Assembly: GCA_037951165.1 (NCBI GenBank)
Contig: JBBDHG010000019.1
Coordinates: 7,719,001 to 7,783,000 of the forward strand
Source of the DNA: Lophius americanus
Lineage: Eukaryota; Chordata; Actinopteri; Lophiiformes; Lophiidae
Length of the DNA stretch: 64,000 nucleotides
Direction of reading: 5' to 3'
Shown: in pieces, positions 37,225 to 48,350 of the stretch
Layout of the letters: each line of letters begins with the position of its first letter
How positions within the stretch are numbered: position 1 is the stretch's first letter
Translations under genes and position numbers: made by a program
Notes under the pieces: generated by a model
What the model was told of the DNA's origin: nothing
Databases searched by the model: none
The model's input: the letters and a program-made list of their open reading frames with translations, nothing else

Positions 37225-39055
37225 ATATCTATCTATAGCTATCTAGATATACATAGGTTGTGTCAAAGGGGGGGATGTGTTGAGGACCATATGCTTAAAT
37301 AAGTCTTTAAAGTCAGTTATTCTCTTATGTCGAGAAATAAGTGAATCTACATAAACAATGTTATTTGAGGACCAAGGGATGTTTGTGCGCTACCACCAGG
37401 AAAGCCACCATTGGAAGAACATTTCAATATTGGAAGAAAATTCCTGGCTGAACATCGGGTGTTTTAAGTCGAACTTACCATAAGATAAGAAGTAAACAGG
37501 ATTGAGAAATAGAAGGACAAATATCAGTAGAGACAAGAAAACATTTAGTTTGAAAGAGAAACAAAGAGTGATGTCACCAATTCCTATAAAAGAAGCATTG
37601 GTTAAGAACTTGTTGGATTATCTCTGGATTTACCCCAATTGTATGTTCAATAAAGTCCAGCTTAGGCTGCAATGATTCAGTCATACTTCAATTTGAAGAT
37701 ACAGCATACTGTAGAATGATTGATTCTGATAGATCTAAAGGTCGGCCAAAATTCCACCACAGCAATGCGAGGGACTGATTTGTAGTTATGAGAAGCATTT
37801 GGCTGCACTTGATGGCAGAACTGGACACATGTGGTATGCATGAAATCCAGGCATTGATGAACTTTAGTCATGGTCACATTGTCAGTGAGTGTATGCTTGT
37901 GTACATATGTGGCTTGAGTATTGGTTTGGAGCCCCATACTTTTGTGGGGCTCCAGGTTTTGCCAAGTAGAGCTGGGAATGCAACACCCACAATGCCAACT
38001 TTTTCACAGCCCACACACGGGGGTCAAGCCAGCATGTCAAAGTCACAGCAGATACTATCATGGGTGCTGTTGCTTTTTATGTTTTCAATCTGTTGTCCTT
38101 TTTTAAAGGAAATATGACTAATCCCCCCTTGTTGTTCTGATCCTGGATACTGCCAGAGAAGAAAACAAACATTGGGATCTTACCTGTCCAAACAGCCAAA
38201 TCAAATCAGACTCTGATAAATGTATTTGTGTTTAGCCATGACTGTCAAAAGCATTTTACTGAAAACTTCAGGGGATTGCAGGTGATTTTGAAGTATATGT
38301 ACTATACATTCATGTAAGCCCTTGAGGCAGAAAGCATTGAATGGCTAATTAATAGTTTTGAAATAATATACAGTATATTCTGACTTAGGAAGCCATCCAC
38401 AAAATCATACAGAGACATGCTATCACTCCTGAAAATCCTAAACTATATGTAAGATCCTACCCTCTGTGTATTCTGTACAAAGTGGACCTCTATGCCTTTT
38501 AAGCCTCATATATTGAGGCACGCTTAGAAAATACAGAAAACAAAACTCTGGTAGTGCACAATAAACAGAAGAGCAAACTTCATTATTATGAAATAGCATA
38601 AATGAACAGAAGCTGCAAATTCAAAATTTTCACTAACATGTAAAATCGCTATGTAAACATAGTAAAAATAACTATTAGGAGTGCAGACAGTTACACAATA
38701 TGGTATTCTGTCTGTAATACTAAGAGTAACCAATGCTTAACTGGTGCTGCATATCACAATAGAGTAAAAAAAATAAAATAGAATGGGGTGCAAATAAATT
38801 ACTACAATTTTCTCAAGCTCAAAGACATTTCTATTACTGATTTCCCATTTCGAACATGTGATATAACTTTTCTTGTGACAAGTTCACTGAGTAATTCCAG
38901 TAAATATTTCAAATACATAACCTCAAACTTGAAATCAAAATTTCACAAAGGCAGAGATTTATCTAGAAATAAATTCTTAAGATGCAATAATTTAACTGTC
39001 ATCATATCATATAAGGTTGTTTTGGCTAACTTGTTATCAAAGCATTGAAATCATA

Positions 39056-39600
39056 AGTTAACACCAATGAGCCACAACATCATAACCACTTGCCTAATAT
39101 TGTCACGTCCCCATTTGGCCCTTAGATACTTTCAGTCTTGCAAGTTTCGAGGTTGCGCTTTTATTGAATAGGACTTGTTTATCCACTATAGCCCACAGAT
39201 GCTCTATGATACGTGTAAAAGTAACATCCTAGGAGATGGCAGAATCCTAGACTTCTCAGCAGAATATTGCCCAAAGCCTTCCAGTGCCCTAACCCGGCTT
39301 GACGTATCCCAAACGTGCATCCGGTTGCCTTCTCATTGTGTTCTCTTTTGGCAGTGGACAGGTGTCAGCATGGGCACTGACCAGTCTGCGGCTACGCAGC
39401 CCCATACACAGCAAGCTGTACATTCAGACACCTTTGTATCAAAACCACCATTAACTTTTTCAGTAATATGTGATACAGCATATCTTCAGGTAGATCAGAC
39501 AACACGGACTAACTTTGGCTCCCCACATACATCAATGATCATTGGGCGCCCATGATCCTGTCAGTAGTTCACTGGTTGTCCTTTCTTAGAAAATTTCTTC
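39056..39600 (-). mobile_element. Tc1/mariner-like remnant (copy C), minus orientation
   Basis: The terminal inverted repeat end reads ACCAATGAGCCACAACATCATAACC. It is followed, after a deletion, by the reverse complement of the transposase 5' part (GTGTCAGCATGGGCACTGAC, TGCGGCTACGCAGCCCCAT, ATTGGGCGCCCATGATCCTG). Confidence 0.85.
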
Positions 39601-40527
39601 TCCTTTACTGTGTTTTGTGAAGATCTAGCCACTTCAAGTTCCAGCAGACAATGTCTAAAATATAGAAGCATTTTCAGAAAAGCCGAAAAAAGAAGGTCAG
39701 TATACTGATACTGAAGTTGTAAGCATTACCTGTCATCTCTGGAAGACCAGGTGAAAAGCTTGCCATTATAGAAAAGGACACTGACTACTGTTGAAGCAAA
39801 CTGGCACCACAAATGTCTGTGTCATTGCTCCAGTAAGTCAATCGAGCTATAATGCCGTTCACCTCAACTCAAGTATTGATGATAATTTAACTGCATGTTT
39901 ATCACCTCAATACATTTTAAAAGTCTAACTACAAGTTATCATTCAGTGATTTGTCTATCCACCTAAACTGTGTCGCCCTGAGAGGAAAATATTTTGTGTC
40001 TATTATCTACCTCATAAGACAGTGGATGTATAGGTTTTTTTTCAATCTTTTTGAAATAACTTCTATCTCAACTGTTTCTCCTAAAACAATGAAATGAGAG
40101 AATTTGTTTTTGAGACTAGGGAAAGACAGGTGGGTAGTGTTTTATGGTGTGACTAAATGACGATGATTGACATGCTAATGTTGATTCCACGTTGAAAATG
40201 TAGTTACTTGAAAGGTTAACAGTCAGAGGCAGTAAAAGATAATTTATTTTCCCTCTAAAAGTAAAATAAGAACAATTTATTCAAAATTGTTACAACATAT
40301 TGACAAATCTCTGTCAAACATCAATAATTAATTTATTATTAATGATCAAAATAGAGATGAAATATGGCATTTCTGTATTATCCAGCTGTCTTATACAGCT
40401 GTTTGGAGGCAATTCTAATGATAGCTCAAAATAATTGCACTTAAATCGAATAACTGTGATCAAACAATTATGTAATAGTAGTGAGAGGTATATTTAAGAG
40501 GCTGGGAAAAAAAGCAATAGTTCTCAC

Positions 40528-40635
40528 CTTTATCTAAAAACAGCTCAGTTGTATCTAGGAGAAATGAAGGCGACGCAATTCTTTTTGGCGTTCGCAATTC
40601 TTGAATCTTGCTTTCCAATGGGTGTTGTCCAAGAC
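40528..40635 (-). other. candidate upstream exon, probably 5' non-coding exon of wdpcp
   Basis: A 108-nt minus-strand block sits between a T-rich TTTTTAG acceptor and a GTGAGA donor. One frame (LGQHPLESKIQELRTPKRIA...) is open, phase 1 to 1, but I do not recognise it, and it would hit a stop within seven codons if joined to the wdpcp start exon. Read as UTR, it joins to give a good Kozak context at the wdpcp ATG. The alternative is a coding exon of an unrecognised minus-strand gene. Confidence 0.4.
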
Positions 40636-41769
40636 CTAAAAATAAAAAAAAATGTAAATGATGTTGAGGCAACAAACCACAGCACATGAGAATAGTCTGT
40701 TTCAACCATATTATCATCATCAGTGTTCTAACCAGCCAATATATCCCACTGTGAGACCACAGTCCATCCATGTGGAACAAAAGCTCTTCTACTTATCGTT
40801 CAGTTCATGTAATAGGCCGGTAATGAGACCATGAAATATTAATAACTAAAAAAAGAACTCAGAGAGCAAACCTCCACCAAGGCAAAACAAAATGCTATAG
40901 GTTAAGGAAAATTTCATGGAGATTTTTCCAATAATGTCAGAGTTATTGTGAGTCTCTTAATATACCTTAAATTTCAGCAAACTCTCTGAGTATTTCTCAA
41001 ACACTCTGTATCGTGACGTCTGCTTTCTCTTCCACTTTAGTGTCTCTGTTCAGCCCACTGAGACCCCAGCTCCGTCCCCGAAAGAACATCAAATTAATCA
41101 AAGGAACAAAGATAAAAATAGCCACAACGTGATGTCACCGCCTCAAATGACTTTCATTATGTTTAATTTTATTTTAAACGTCACCAAAATATAGTCATAT
41201 CTAGGATATTTCAAAACCTACATCTCGGTAAAGTTTCATGCAAATCCATCCTTTACATTTTCTGTAATTCTCCTCAAAAAAAAAGTATACATGAAAACAA
41301 ACATATAAACGTACAGGAGTGAAAACATAACCTTGGGGGAGGTTACAATGTTCACCTTACAGTGGGCTTCTATAGGAGTGCACTCAACTAAAGAAAAGAG
41401 AGTATATGGACACACTTTATGCCCCTTTGAAAACCACTAGTTTAAAATCTCAATATCAGAGTGCACAAACATAGGCTATTTTTAAATGTTCACTATGATA
41501 TTCAACTTATTTGTGTATTTTGTATTCAACTTTTAGCCATTTCTACTTAGCCGTTTCCCCATGTATATGTATCATCTATGCTATTGTATTTTATTGGCAG
41601 TGCATGCTCTTGATTGTTATTGTATTAATGTACGGCACGTTGAGCTGCAGGCGAAAATGTGATATAAATAAAGATATTACGTTGCCATTTTCATTTAGAC
41701 ATAGAAATAGAGGGTTAGAATGAAAAGAAACAGACAGGTGGAAAAAGCAGGTTGCTAATTTTAACTCAC

Positions 41770-41800
41770 CATGACCGTTTCAGTGACGAATAACTTAACG
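41770..41800 (-). other. candidate first-exon 3' edge on minus strand (GTCATG^GTGAGT)
   Basis: A near-consensus donor, GTGAGT, follows ATG on the minus strand at 41770. It lies at the edge of the CpG-richer interval expected to hold the divergent wdpcp/mdh1 promoter. Only the 3' edge is supported; the given upper limit is arbitrary. Joined to 40635, the ATG would open a 27-codon upstream ORF ending at TAG inside that exon. Confidence 0.3.
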
Positions 41801-42088
41801 TTCTCCCTCCTGGTTTGATCACCTTAAGTGCTTTTTAAACGTAAAATTGCTAGAAAAGTTGAAACATGCCATCCACTGGCTAGCAGTAGCAATAGCATTG
41901 CCCAACTTTAAAAAACTGCTTTGCATTTACATTTAACCAGCAGTTGCCACATCAGAAATGCCAGATCAGCGCCGTTAGTCACGTTTCTGTCCATCTAATT
42001 CTGCTTTCTCTTTTTTCATTAAGAAAGGAAATGCTAAAGTAACTCACTAACTCACTAGGCTCTCGATGCTATCGGGCGTTAGATACAT

Positions 42089-42101
42089 GTCGCTAAGCAA
42101 C
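42089..42101. promoter_or_regulatory. X-box-like RFX site GTCGCTAAGCAAC
   Basis: The 13-bp imperfect palindrome GTCGCT-A-AGCAAC fits the RFX X-box form GTNRCC-N(0-3)-RGYAAC with one mismatch. RFX factors drive ciliary genes, and wdpcp is one. A weaker half-site, GTTGCTAGGTAG, lies at 42212-42223. Confidence 0.45.
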
Positions 42102-42379
42102 GTCAATGGCTACTTTTTCGGCTATGCTACCCTGCTAGCTCAATAGCGATCCCGTACCCGTATTATCTTGAGTACAAACCAGCCAGCATAATTGGCGCTA
42201 TCGTCCAGAAGGTTGCTAGGTAGTAAGGGGTGTTGCGACGTTACTGTAACAATCTATGAGACTACACGTTAAGTCTAGGTTGGATTCAACTAGTTGTGGT
42301 GGAACTACAACTACCTGAACCTCCAATCTGCCGTAAAGCTGTTGAAAGTGTCGTGATCAACAGAAAAAAATAAATTGGA

Positions 42380-42426
42380 ACGAGCGACTGTTCAGAAGAG
42401 GTGTGAGAGGAAAGTTAACGATACCT
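42380..42426 (+). pseudogene. possible mdh1 exon 1 remnant without start codon
   Basis: A GTGAGT donor at 42427 sits where the short MDH1 first exon would end. In functional genes that exon ends at or just after ATG, and the next exon here begins with the second residue (Ser). The sequence before this donor is AACGATACCT, with no ATG. Either the start codon has mutated or exon 1 lies elsewhere. Confidence 0.25.
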
Positions 42427-42959
42427 GTGAGTAGAAAAAGTAGCTGTATCTTTTATCCTCATCATTATGTAATCCACGCTAACATGATCCCATATAAATT
42501 TTTCTGAGGGACTCAAATGTTAAGTCTTTAAGTTTTGCAAACTTTGAAATGTTTGTTTCACAGTTTTACGCTAAAAAGTTGAATTAGGTGTACTGAGGAA
42601 CATGTCTCGCTGCGAGGTGTTACAACCCTTCTAGTAATTCATTTTGTTTTCCAAAAAAGCCGCTTTGTTGTTTTTTTTATTCACTCAGATAATTAATTTG
42701 TAGGATTAAATAATCCTGTTGACCGAGAAGTATAGATGCAGATGAATTCTATAACCTAGCACATCCTGGTTTTATGTTTAACGTGGGTGGTGTGTAAGTA
42801 AGGCAATCTATTTTTTAAACCCAGCCTGACTTGGTTAATCCTATCAACAAAAATGAACACCCAATACATGTAAGCTGGACGAGTAAACTCGGTCGTTTTC
42901 ATTGCAGAACCCAATTTTAACAGTACTAACAGCAGCGCTCCTTACTTTGTGTCTTGCAG

Positions 42960-43058
42960 TCTAAGCCTATCAGAGTTTTGGTGACTGGTGCTGCTGGTCA
43001 GATAGCATATTCCCTGCTGTTTAGTGTTGCCAAGGGATATGTCTTTGGCAAAGATAAG
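42960..43058 (+). pseudogene. mdh1: mdh1 pseudogene exon: NAD-binding N-terminus
   Basis: Thirty-three codons begin SKPIRVLVTGAAGQIAYSLL and keep the dinucleotide-binding GxxGxxG (GAAGQIA). The exon ends in phase 0 with VFGKDK before a GTAAAG donor. This exon is undamaged on its own. Confidence 0.92.
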
Positions 43059-43117
43059 GTAAAGAATGCTTTGTATTGCTTGTAAACACCCTTTGTCTAT
43101 TATATTATTATCTAGAA

Positions 43118-43610
43118 CATGCTGTACACTGATCAGCCATGCCATTATGACCATTATTACCATTGCCAGGTGATGTAAGAACAACATTGACTATAAGCTT
43201 ACGATGACACATGTGATTGGGTTGGATATATTAAGGAGAAAGTGAAAATTTTGTCCTTGAAGATGATGTGTTGGAAGCAGGAAGAATAGGCAGTTATAAG
43301 AAGCTTTGTGATTTGGACAATGCCCACATTGTGATGGCTAGACAACTGTTTTAGAGCATCTCCAAAGCTGCAGGTATTCTGGGGTCTTCATGTCGGCAGT
43401 GGTTAGCACCTACCAAAGGGATTTAAGAAATGACAACCAATAAACCAGCAACAGGATCATGGGTGCCTAAGGTTACTTGAGGCGAATGAAGGCAAGCCTA
43501 TGTTGCGATCCCACAGAAAAGATAACGTAGTAAATGATGGGCCTGATGGAAAGGTGTCAGCATAAACAATGCATCACGGAGCTGTTCCACAACATAGAGA
43601 GGTATGCAAA
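43118..43610 (+). mobile_element. Tc1/mariner-like remnant (copy D) inside mdh1 pseudogene
   Basis: It starts at a TIR-like ACTGATCAGCCATGCCATTA. It keeps GATGTGTTGGAAGCAGGAAG, AGAGCATCTCCAAAGCTGCA and GATCATGGGTGCCTAAGG, then stops after about 490 bp. It lies in the interval where the missing mdh1 exon should be. Confidence 0.88.
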
Positions 43611-45279
43611 ATCTATTTGAACTTGATCATAGTGAATTACAGAGTTAGGCCTGTTCCAGAGAAACTGAGGCAGCTCCTTTGCTTATCAGTTATTTTTAAC
43701 TGTTGTGACACGTGGCATCATAATACCAGCATGTTTTGCACACAGTAAAATCGTCTGCATAGTTTTCAATGACCGTGGAATCACTGTGTGCAGTGGGGCA
43801 ACAGTAGTTACAAGGTAATGTTAAGGTAAAGATGTAGTAGACTATTTAAGTTTTAAGTAATTCACAATTATGATTGAATGCAGTTACTGCATGGTTGTCC
43901 CTACTACATTTCTACTCTCAACTGAGTGACTGAACAGTAGGACATACAATCATGGTTAGTGCATCCAAAACAATCAATGTTGCAGATCCACTGCATTCTT
44001 TGATGCATTCTTGTGAAATTAATTTATAGGCCCAGTTTTGAAGTTCTTAACTGTTGGAAAGTGGGTGCATCATCATTAGTTTTGAAATTTGAATAAAGCT
44101 GTGAGTGCAAAATGTAAGAATCACTATAAAAATATTGAGACCATTACAACTTCTCAGTTGTTTTTTTTCTTTCTTTGGATATTTGATGAATGTGGGAGCT
44201 GGTCTCAATTAGGTTTTTGGTGCCATTTCTGGAGCCACTGTCATGACGTCAAACACGAAGCACAATTATGTGTCGTCTCCATTGTGACCTGGAATTTTTC
44301 CTTTGAATTGGTGTCGTCCTTTGCTTTGTTTGGGCAGGGGCCATTGCAAAGACAACACCTAATACACTGAGATGGGCCCAGACATTCAGCACAATAACGG
44401 TCACTCTTGAGATGGATGAGAAATACATTTCTCAAAATTGTATGTCAAGAAAGATTGAACTACATCTAAATGTGGTTGCTACAGGGATTGTCACAACTTT
44501 GAGACCATGTGGACAGACAAATCTTTAGCGTTGTACTTTATCTAATCTGGTTTAATTGGAAAGAATCCATGAACAAGCTAACCGTTATTAGAAATTCAAA
44601 CGGATAAAAGGTTTTTGTAATACAATGGAAATGGCAGTAATGTGAGCTCACCAGTTGGAGATTATCCTTATGTACATACCTTTTTTGCCTAAACATTGTG
44701 GATATACCAGGTTAAGGCTCATGTATAAATACATCTTCATAAGTTAGATCCGTAAGAACCCAAATATGCTCACGTGACCTTTTATGTCGCTTTATACAAC
44801 TACAAGATGTCAATGAAGAGTCGAACATATGACAGAAACCAAATGGCAACAATAGAAAAGATTTTCATAATATACGCACTTGGTAAAAAGCAGCAAAAGG
44901 GAGGCAATAATGTTCTCAGCAGTGAGATGGAAGATCATTAAATACATTGCAACATGTGGACAGCATTTTTAAACTTAATTCATTTTAGGTTTCTATCTTG
45001 CTTGAATTATGTCTATACTGCCCTCGACAATTTCTGAGGACTCAAAAGAGATATGAAAGGCACCATCTATATACATTGAATATCTCCCCAAAAAATGTTT
45101 TAGTGCTTGGAGATTGTTTAATGTTTATTTTTTTCATTTTGTAATTAAATCATTTTAAAAAAATACCAAAATAAACGGAGCATTTATGGCAAAGTGGCAA
45201 AACACGGTTTTGTTTAAACAAAAAAAACAACAACAAAAAAAACCCAAAACATTCACATGTTCACTCAGCATTCAGTTGT

Positions 45280-45640
45280 CGTGAAGAGGGTACCGAGCAG
45301 TAAGACAAAGCTCTCTCTTACCCATGATTCTATATTCTAGTCCGTTATACTGAAGAGCTCAGACTTCTGGAGGGAACTCTGAGTAGACCCAGTCCTCGTT
45401 TGCATTAAGGCAGCTGGTTGAAGTCGTTCAGATATCTGCTAGAGATGTTTAAGTTTTTCGAGGCATATCCTCGTGGGTTGTGATCCCAAGTTAGAACCAT
45501 AACTCAAATGTCTCAGGACACCATTCGGAGAGTGTTTCTGAGGAGAGGGATGTTTAGAATTCGCTACTTGGCCTGGCACAAATGTGACCAACCCTGGCTA
45601 AGCAGAAGTGGATAGATGGATGGATTGACAGATTAGTAAT
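45280..45640 (+). repeat. LINE 3'-region fragment with GGAT tail, same family as 17990
   Basis: It contains GCTCAGACTTCTGGAGGGAA, CTCTGAGTAGACCC, a decayed GCCTGG block and the terminal AAGCAGAAGTGGATAGATGG ATGGATT. It ends about 30 bp before an mdh1 pseudogene exon. Confidence 0.75.
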
Positions 45641-45658
45641 GAATTTATACTTCCACAG

Positions 45659-45834
45659 AGAAAACCCCCACTAACGAGGAGGCAGTGGCTTTCAAGTACC
45701 TGGATGTAGCCATACTGGTGGGTTCCATGCCCAAAAAGGAGGACATGGAGAGGAAACACCTCCTTAAAGCCAACGTGATGATCTTCGAGAGCCAGGGAGC
45801 TGCCCTGGATAAGTATGCCAAGAAGACCGTAAAG
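45659..45834 (+). pseudogene. mdh1: mdh1 pseudogene exon: mobile-loop region
   Basis: The exon starts in phase 1 and encodes (E)KTPTNEEAVAFKYLDVAILV, then GSMPKKEDMERKHLLKANV and onward to KKTVK. The first substrate-binding Arg of the mobile loop is Lys here (PKKE for PRRE), while the second (MERK) is kept. Human has DVIATDKEDVAFKDLDVAIL. Confidence 0.92.
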
Positions 45835-46365
45835 GTAGTCACACATGACCTGGTTAACAGACAACTATATTTACTTCCACTTGTGTTGTTGTAGAAAACT
45901 ATCATCAGACAATACAAACACAATACCTTCAATGTCATACCTCATCTTAATTGGTTTATATAAATATTTTAGGAAATTTCTGACAATAACAAGTTTCAAT
46001 GTCATTTTTATTGGACCAAAAGAATGGGAAAGCTGGAAATTGATAAACGATTGACCTGTTTTGGAATTTTTTTGAAGTTAAAAAAATTAATTGAGGACAG
46101 AGGAGTGTATGTATTACTCATTGGCATATGAAAGGAGGATCCTTGATATGTTGAGCGGTTCACAAGAAAGGATCGGGTATCAAAGTTCTCCACTTGTTAT
46201 TGTTGCAACGATATTTATGTTTGTACACCAACAATGTTTTTTTGTTGTTTTTTTTTTACAAATTATCACATTTACAATGCCTAAGATAGTTATTGAGTCC
46301 TTTTAAACGGTTACATGAATGTTTTAATGTTGAAGTGGATAAGATGAGTCACTGTGTGTGTTCAG

Positions 46366-46488
46366 GTGCTGGTTGTTGGAAACCCTGCAAACACAAACTG
46401 TTTGATTGCAGCCAAGTCTAACCCCTCCATCACCAAAGAGAACTTCTCCTGCCTCACCCGTTATGATCACAACAAGGCTCGCTCTCAG
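46366..46488 (+). pseudogene. mdh1: mdh1 pseudogene exon: NPANTN and catalytic Asp region
   Basis: Forty-one codons encode VLVVGNPANTNCLIAAKSNP followed by SITKENFSCLTRYDHNKARSQ. The catalytic Asp of DHN is kept. The following Arg, which binds the substrate carboxylate in LDHNR, is replaced by Lys. Confidence 0.93.
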
Positions 46489-46985
46489 GTGTGGTTTGTT
46501 TTAAATAGACCTACACGGTTGTCTCTGACAGTAAGTGTTTATCCCCATGTTGACTCTAAAGTACTGCGTTGTAAAAGCAATAACCTTGATTGAACTCCTC
46601 AATTAAATGTGACATTATTAATCTCAAACAGACCATATTGACTCAACGTAACTATTTCTATGAAGTCGACAACATGGTCTAAGATTACATTGTGACTCAA
46701 TCAGGTAAACAAACAGTCAACAGTCAAATTTACTTGGGTCAAATTCACATAAGCTAAAACTATACAAAGTTGGACTAACATAGTAACATAAGTTACAAAT
46801 GAAAAACTGTTTTACACTTAAAAGTTCTCCCCAATGAGTGGAAAATGAATATGGTGAAATAGCGCATATAGGATAGTTCTCCTTGTGTAGATTTGTCTAA
46901 GCCCATTTGGATATAATGGGACATGTGGTTTAAAAGCAACCTGTCAAAAAAACTTTCTGCAAAATAAGACCCACTAGTCCGCGAA

Positions 46986-47064
46986 GACGACCGCTTTTGA
47001 AGAAGACCGCTTTTGAAGAAGACCTCTTTTGAAGAGGACCTCTTTTGCGGTAGTTCAAAAGAGG
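46986..47064. repeat. 16-bp minisatellite (x4) with inverted end in mdh1 pseudogene intron
   Basis: Four 16-bp units (GAAGACCGCTTTTGAA and variants) start at 46986, 47002, 47018 and 47034. CCTCTTTTGAA at 47023 is repeated inverted as TTCAAAAGAGG at 47054. Confidence 0.9.
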
Positions 47065-47512
47065 TAAATTTGGACTAAACTTTCTTAACTTGTTAGGACG
47101 TTACATTTTAAAAATTGGTTTTCCTAAGATTCCCCATGTAATTAAAACATGAATTAAGATTCATGAGTTGAATGCACACAATTTTTTATTAAAGTGGACC
47201 AATGGTTGAGAAACTATGGCCTCAAAACTGTTGCTGAAGATAAGAATCCCCTAGTGTCGGAAATATGCAAGTGATCTTTCCCGAAAGCAATACCTTAATG
47301 GGGATATCAAATTTTGAAAAAGATCCATATAATAGTTGAGTTATCCCGTTAACTCGAATGAACTGTGGCAATCACTGCAATTGTATCGATTTATATTCCA
47401 TACTATCCCCAACTTTTTGGGGATTTAATTAACTTTTCCCTGTTAGTTTGTCAGTTCTTTGTCTGAGCTCAATATCAGACCTGACTTTGTCCTTTACTTT
47501 CCGGTCCCGTAG

Positions 47513-47689
47513 GTGGCGATGCGTTGTGATGTTTCTGCAACTCAGGTGAAAAAGATGATCATCTGGGGCCACCACTAGTCCACGCAGTACCCAGATGTGC
47601 ATCACTGCGTGGTCAATATGTCTGGTAGTGAACTTGCTTGTTATGATGCTGTCAAGGCTAATGCCTGGCTCAAGGGAGATTTTATCACT
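47513..47689 (+). pseudogene. mdh1: mdh1 pseudogene exon with in-frame TAG
   Basis: Fifty-nine codons run from VAMRCDVSATQVKKMIIWG to KANAWLKGDFIT. The active-site GNHSSTQYPDV reads GHH-stop-STQYPDV, with TAG at 47576-47578 replacing the first Ser. Phases and length equal the human exon, so no indel is involved. Confidence 0.93.
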
Positions 47690-47875
47690 GTGAGTTGAAG
47701 AAGTTTCACTTTAATCTATATAGATCTATGAATAGGTTTTATAATTATGCACTGATAGGAGCTGATCCCAATTTCAGTAATGGCAAGTTGGGAACCTGAA
47801 CAAATGTATTACTAGTTTCCGTAGTCATCCCTACTCCTGTATTTTCATGTAGCTGTCAACATTCCTTAACTGCAG

Positions 47876-47989
47876 ACAGCGCAGCAGAGAGGCGCTGCAG
47901 TCATTAAGGCCAGGAAGCTGTCCAGCGCCATGTCTGCAGCCAAAGTCATCTGTGACCACATGAGAGACATCTGGCCAGGCCCCCCTGAG
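47876..47989 (+). pseudogene. mdh1: mdh1 pseudogene exon: QQRGAAVIKARKLSSAMSAA
   Basis: Thirty-eight codons are almost fully conserved (TAQQRGAAVIKARKLSSAMS, then AAKVICDHMRDIW). The end, PGPPE, departs from the usual FGTPE. Confidence 0.93.
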
Positions 47990-48317
47990 GTAAATACTTA
48001 AAAATTAAAAAACGATTTGTGAATATCTGGTTCTTGTCTCAGTCTGATGGGAATCGCTTATTATGTTATTTGTAGCAATAGACAAGCCAGGCAGAACTGT
48101 TATTCCTGACATGGTAAAGTTGAAAGCAAAACAAATGAAGTCAAAGACCCAATCGTGATTTGCCGGATTTTTTTTTGTTTTGTTTTTTTCAAATAGAAAT
48201 GCAATTTCAATATTTAGTAGTAGAAAAATCCAAAAGCCAGCCAAAATAGTTGTCATACTTATGTGTACTCAGATTTTTTTCATAAGATTTACCCGGTAGG
48301 AATCTAGATTAAAATAA

Positions 48318-48350
48318 AACGCCAGTCAAAGGTTTGGACACAATTTCAAG
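48318..48350 (+). mobile_element. possible Tc1-family terminus
   Basis: CGCCAGTCAAAGGTTTGGACACA resembles the common fish transposon terminus CAGTCAAAAGTTTGGACAC. No transposase or second terminus is evident nearby. Confidence 0.35.

Larger units (their letters stand above)
21230..40527. other. long wdpcp 5' intron or upstream region
   Basis: It holds SINE and LINE fragments, microsatellites, two perfect palindromes, candidate regulatory stretches and Tc1 copy C. No other protein-coding exon could be supported on either strand. Open stretches such as 24664-25185 (minus) and 31589-31939 (minus) lack recognisable similarity. Confidence 0.6.
41700..42430. promoter_or_regulatory. presumed bidirectional wdpcp/mdh1 promoter region
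   Basis: This interval is the head-to-head gap between minus-strand wdpcp and plus-strand mdh1, a shared promoter arrangement in mammals. It has visibly more CpG than the surroundings (repeated CGAT, GGCG, GCGACG around 42060-42240). It also carries an X-box-like palindrome. No convincing TATA box is seen. Confidence 0.5.
43059..45658. other. mdh1 pseudogene interval lacking the expected exon
   Basis: Tc1 copy D (43118-43610), unrecognised DNA, an A-rich tract near 45215 and a LINE fragment (45280-45640) fill the interval. Nothing resembling the PIILVLLDITPM...LQDCALPLL exon is seen. Confidence 0.75.

Noticed and set aside
44241..44435. Cys-rich minus-strand frame (CAECLGPSQCIRCCLCNGPC)
   Set aside because: Reminiscent of a zinc-knuckle-like retroelement fragment, but too short and isolated to assign.
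47576..47578. Programmed stop-codon readthrough in mdh1
   Set aside because: Known MDH1 readthrough occurs at the natural TGA followed by CTA. Here the codon is TAG-TCC inside the active site, and other lesions exist.
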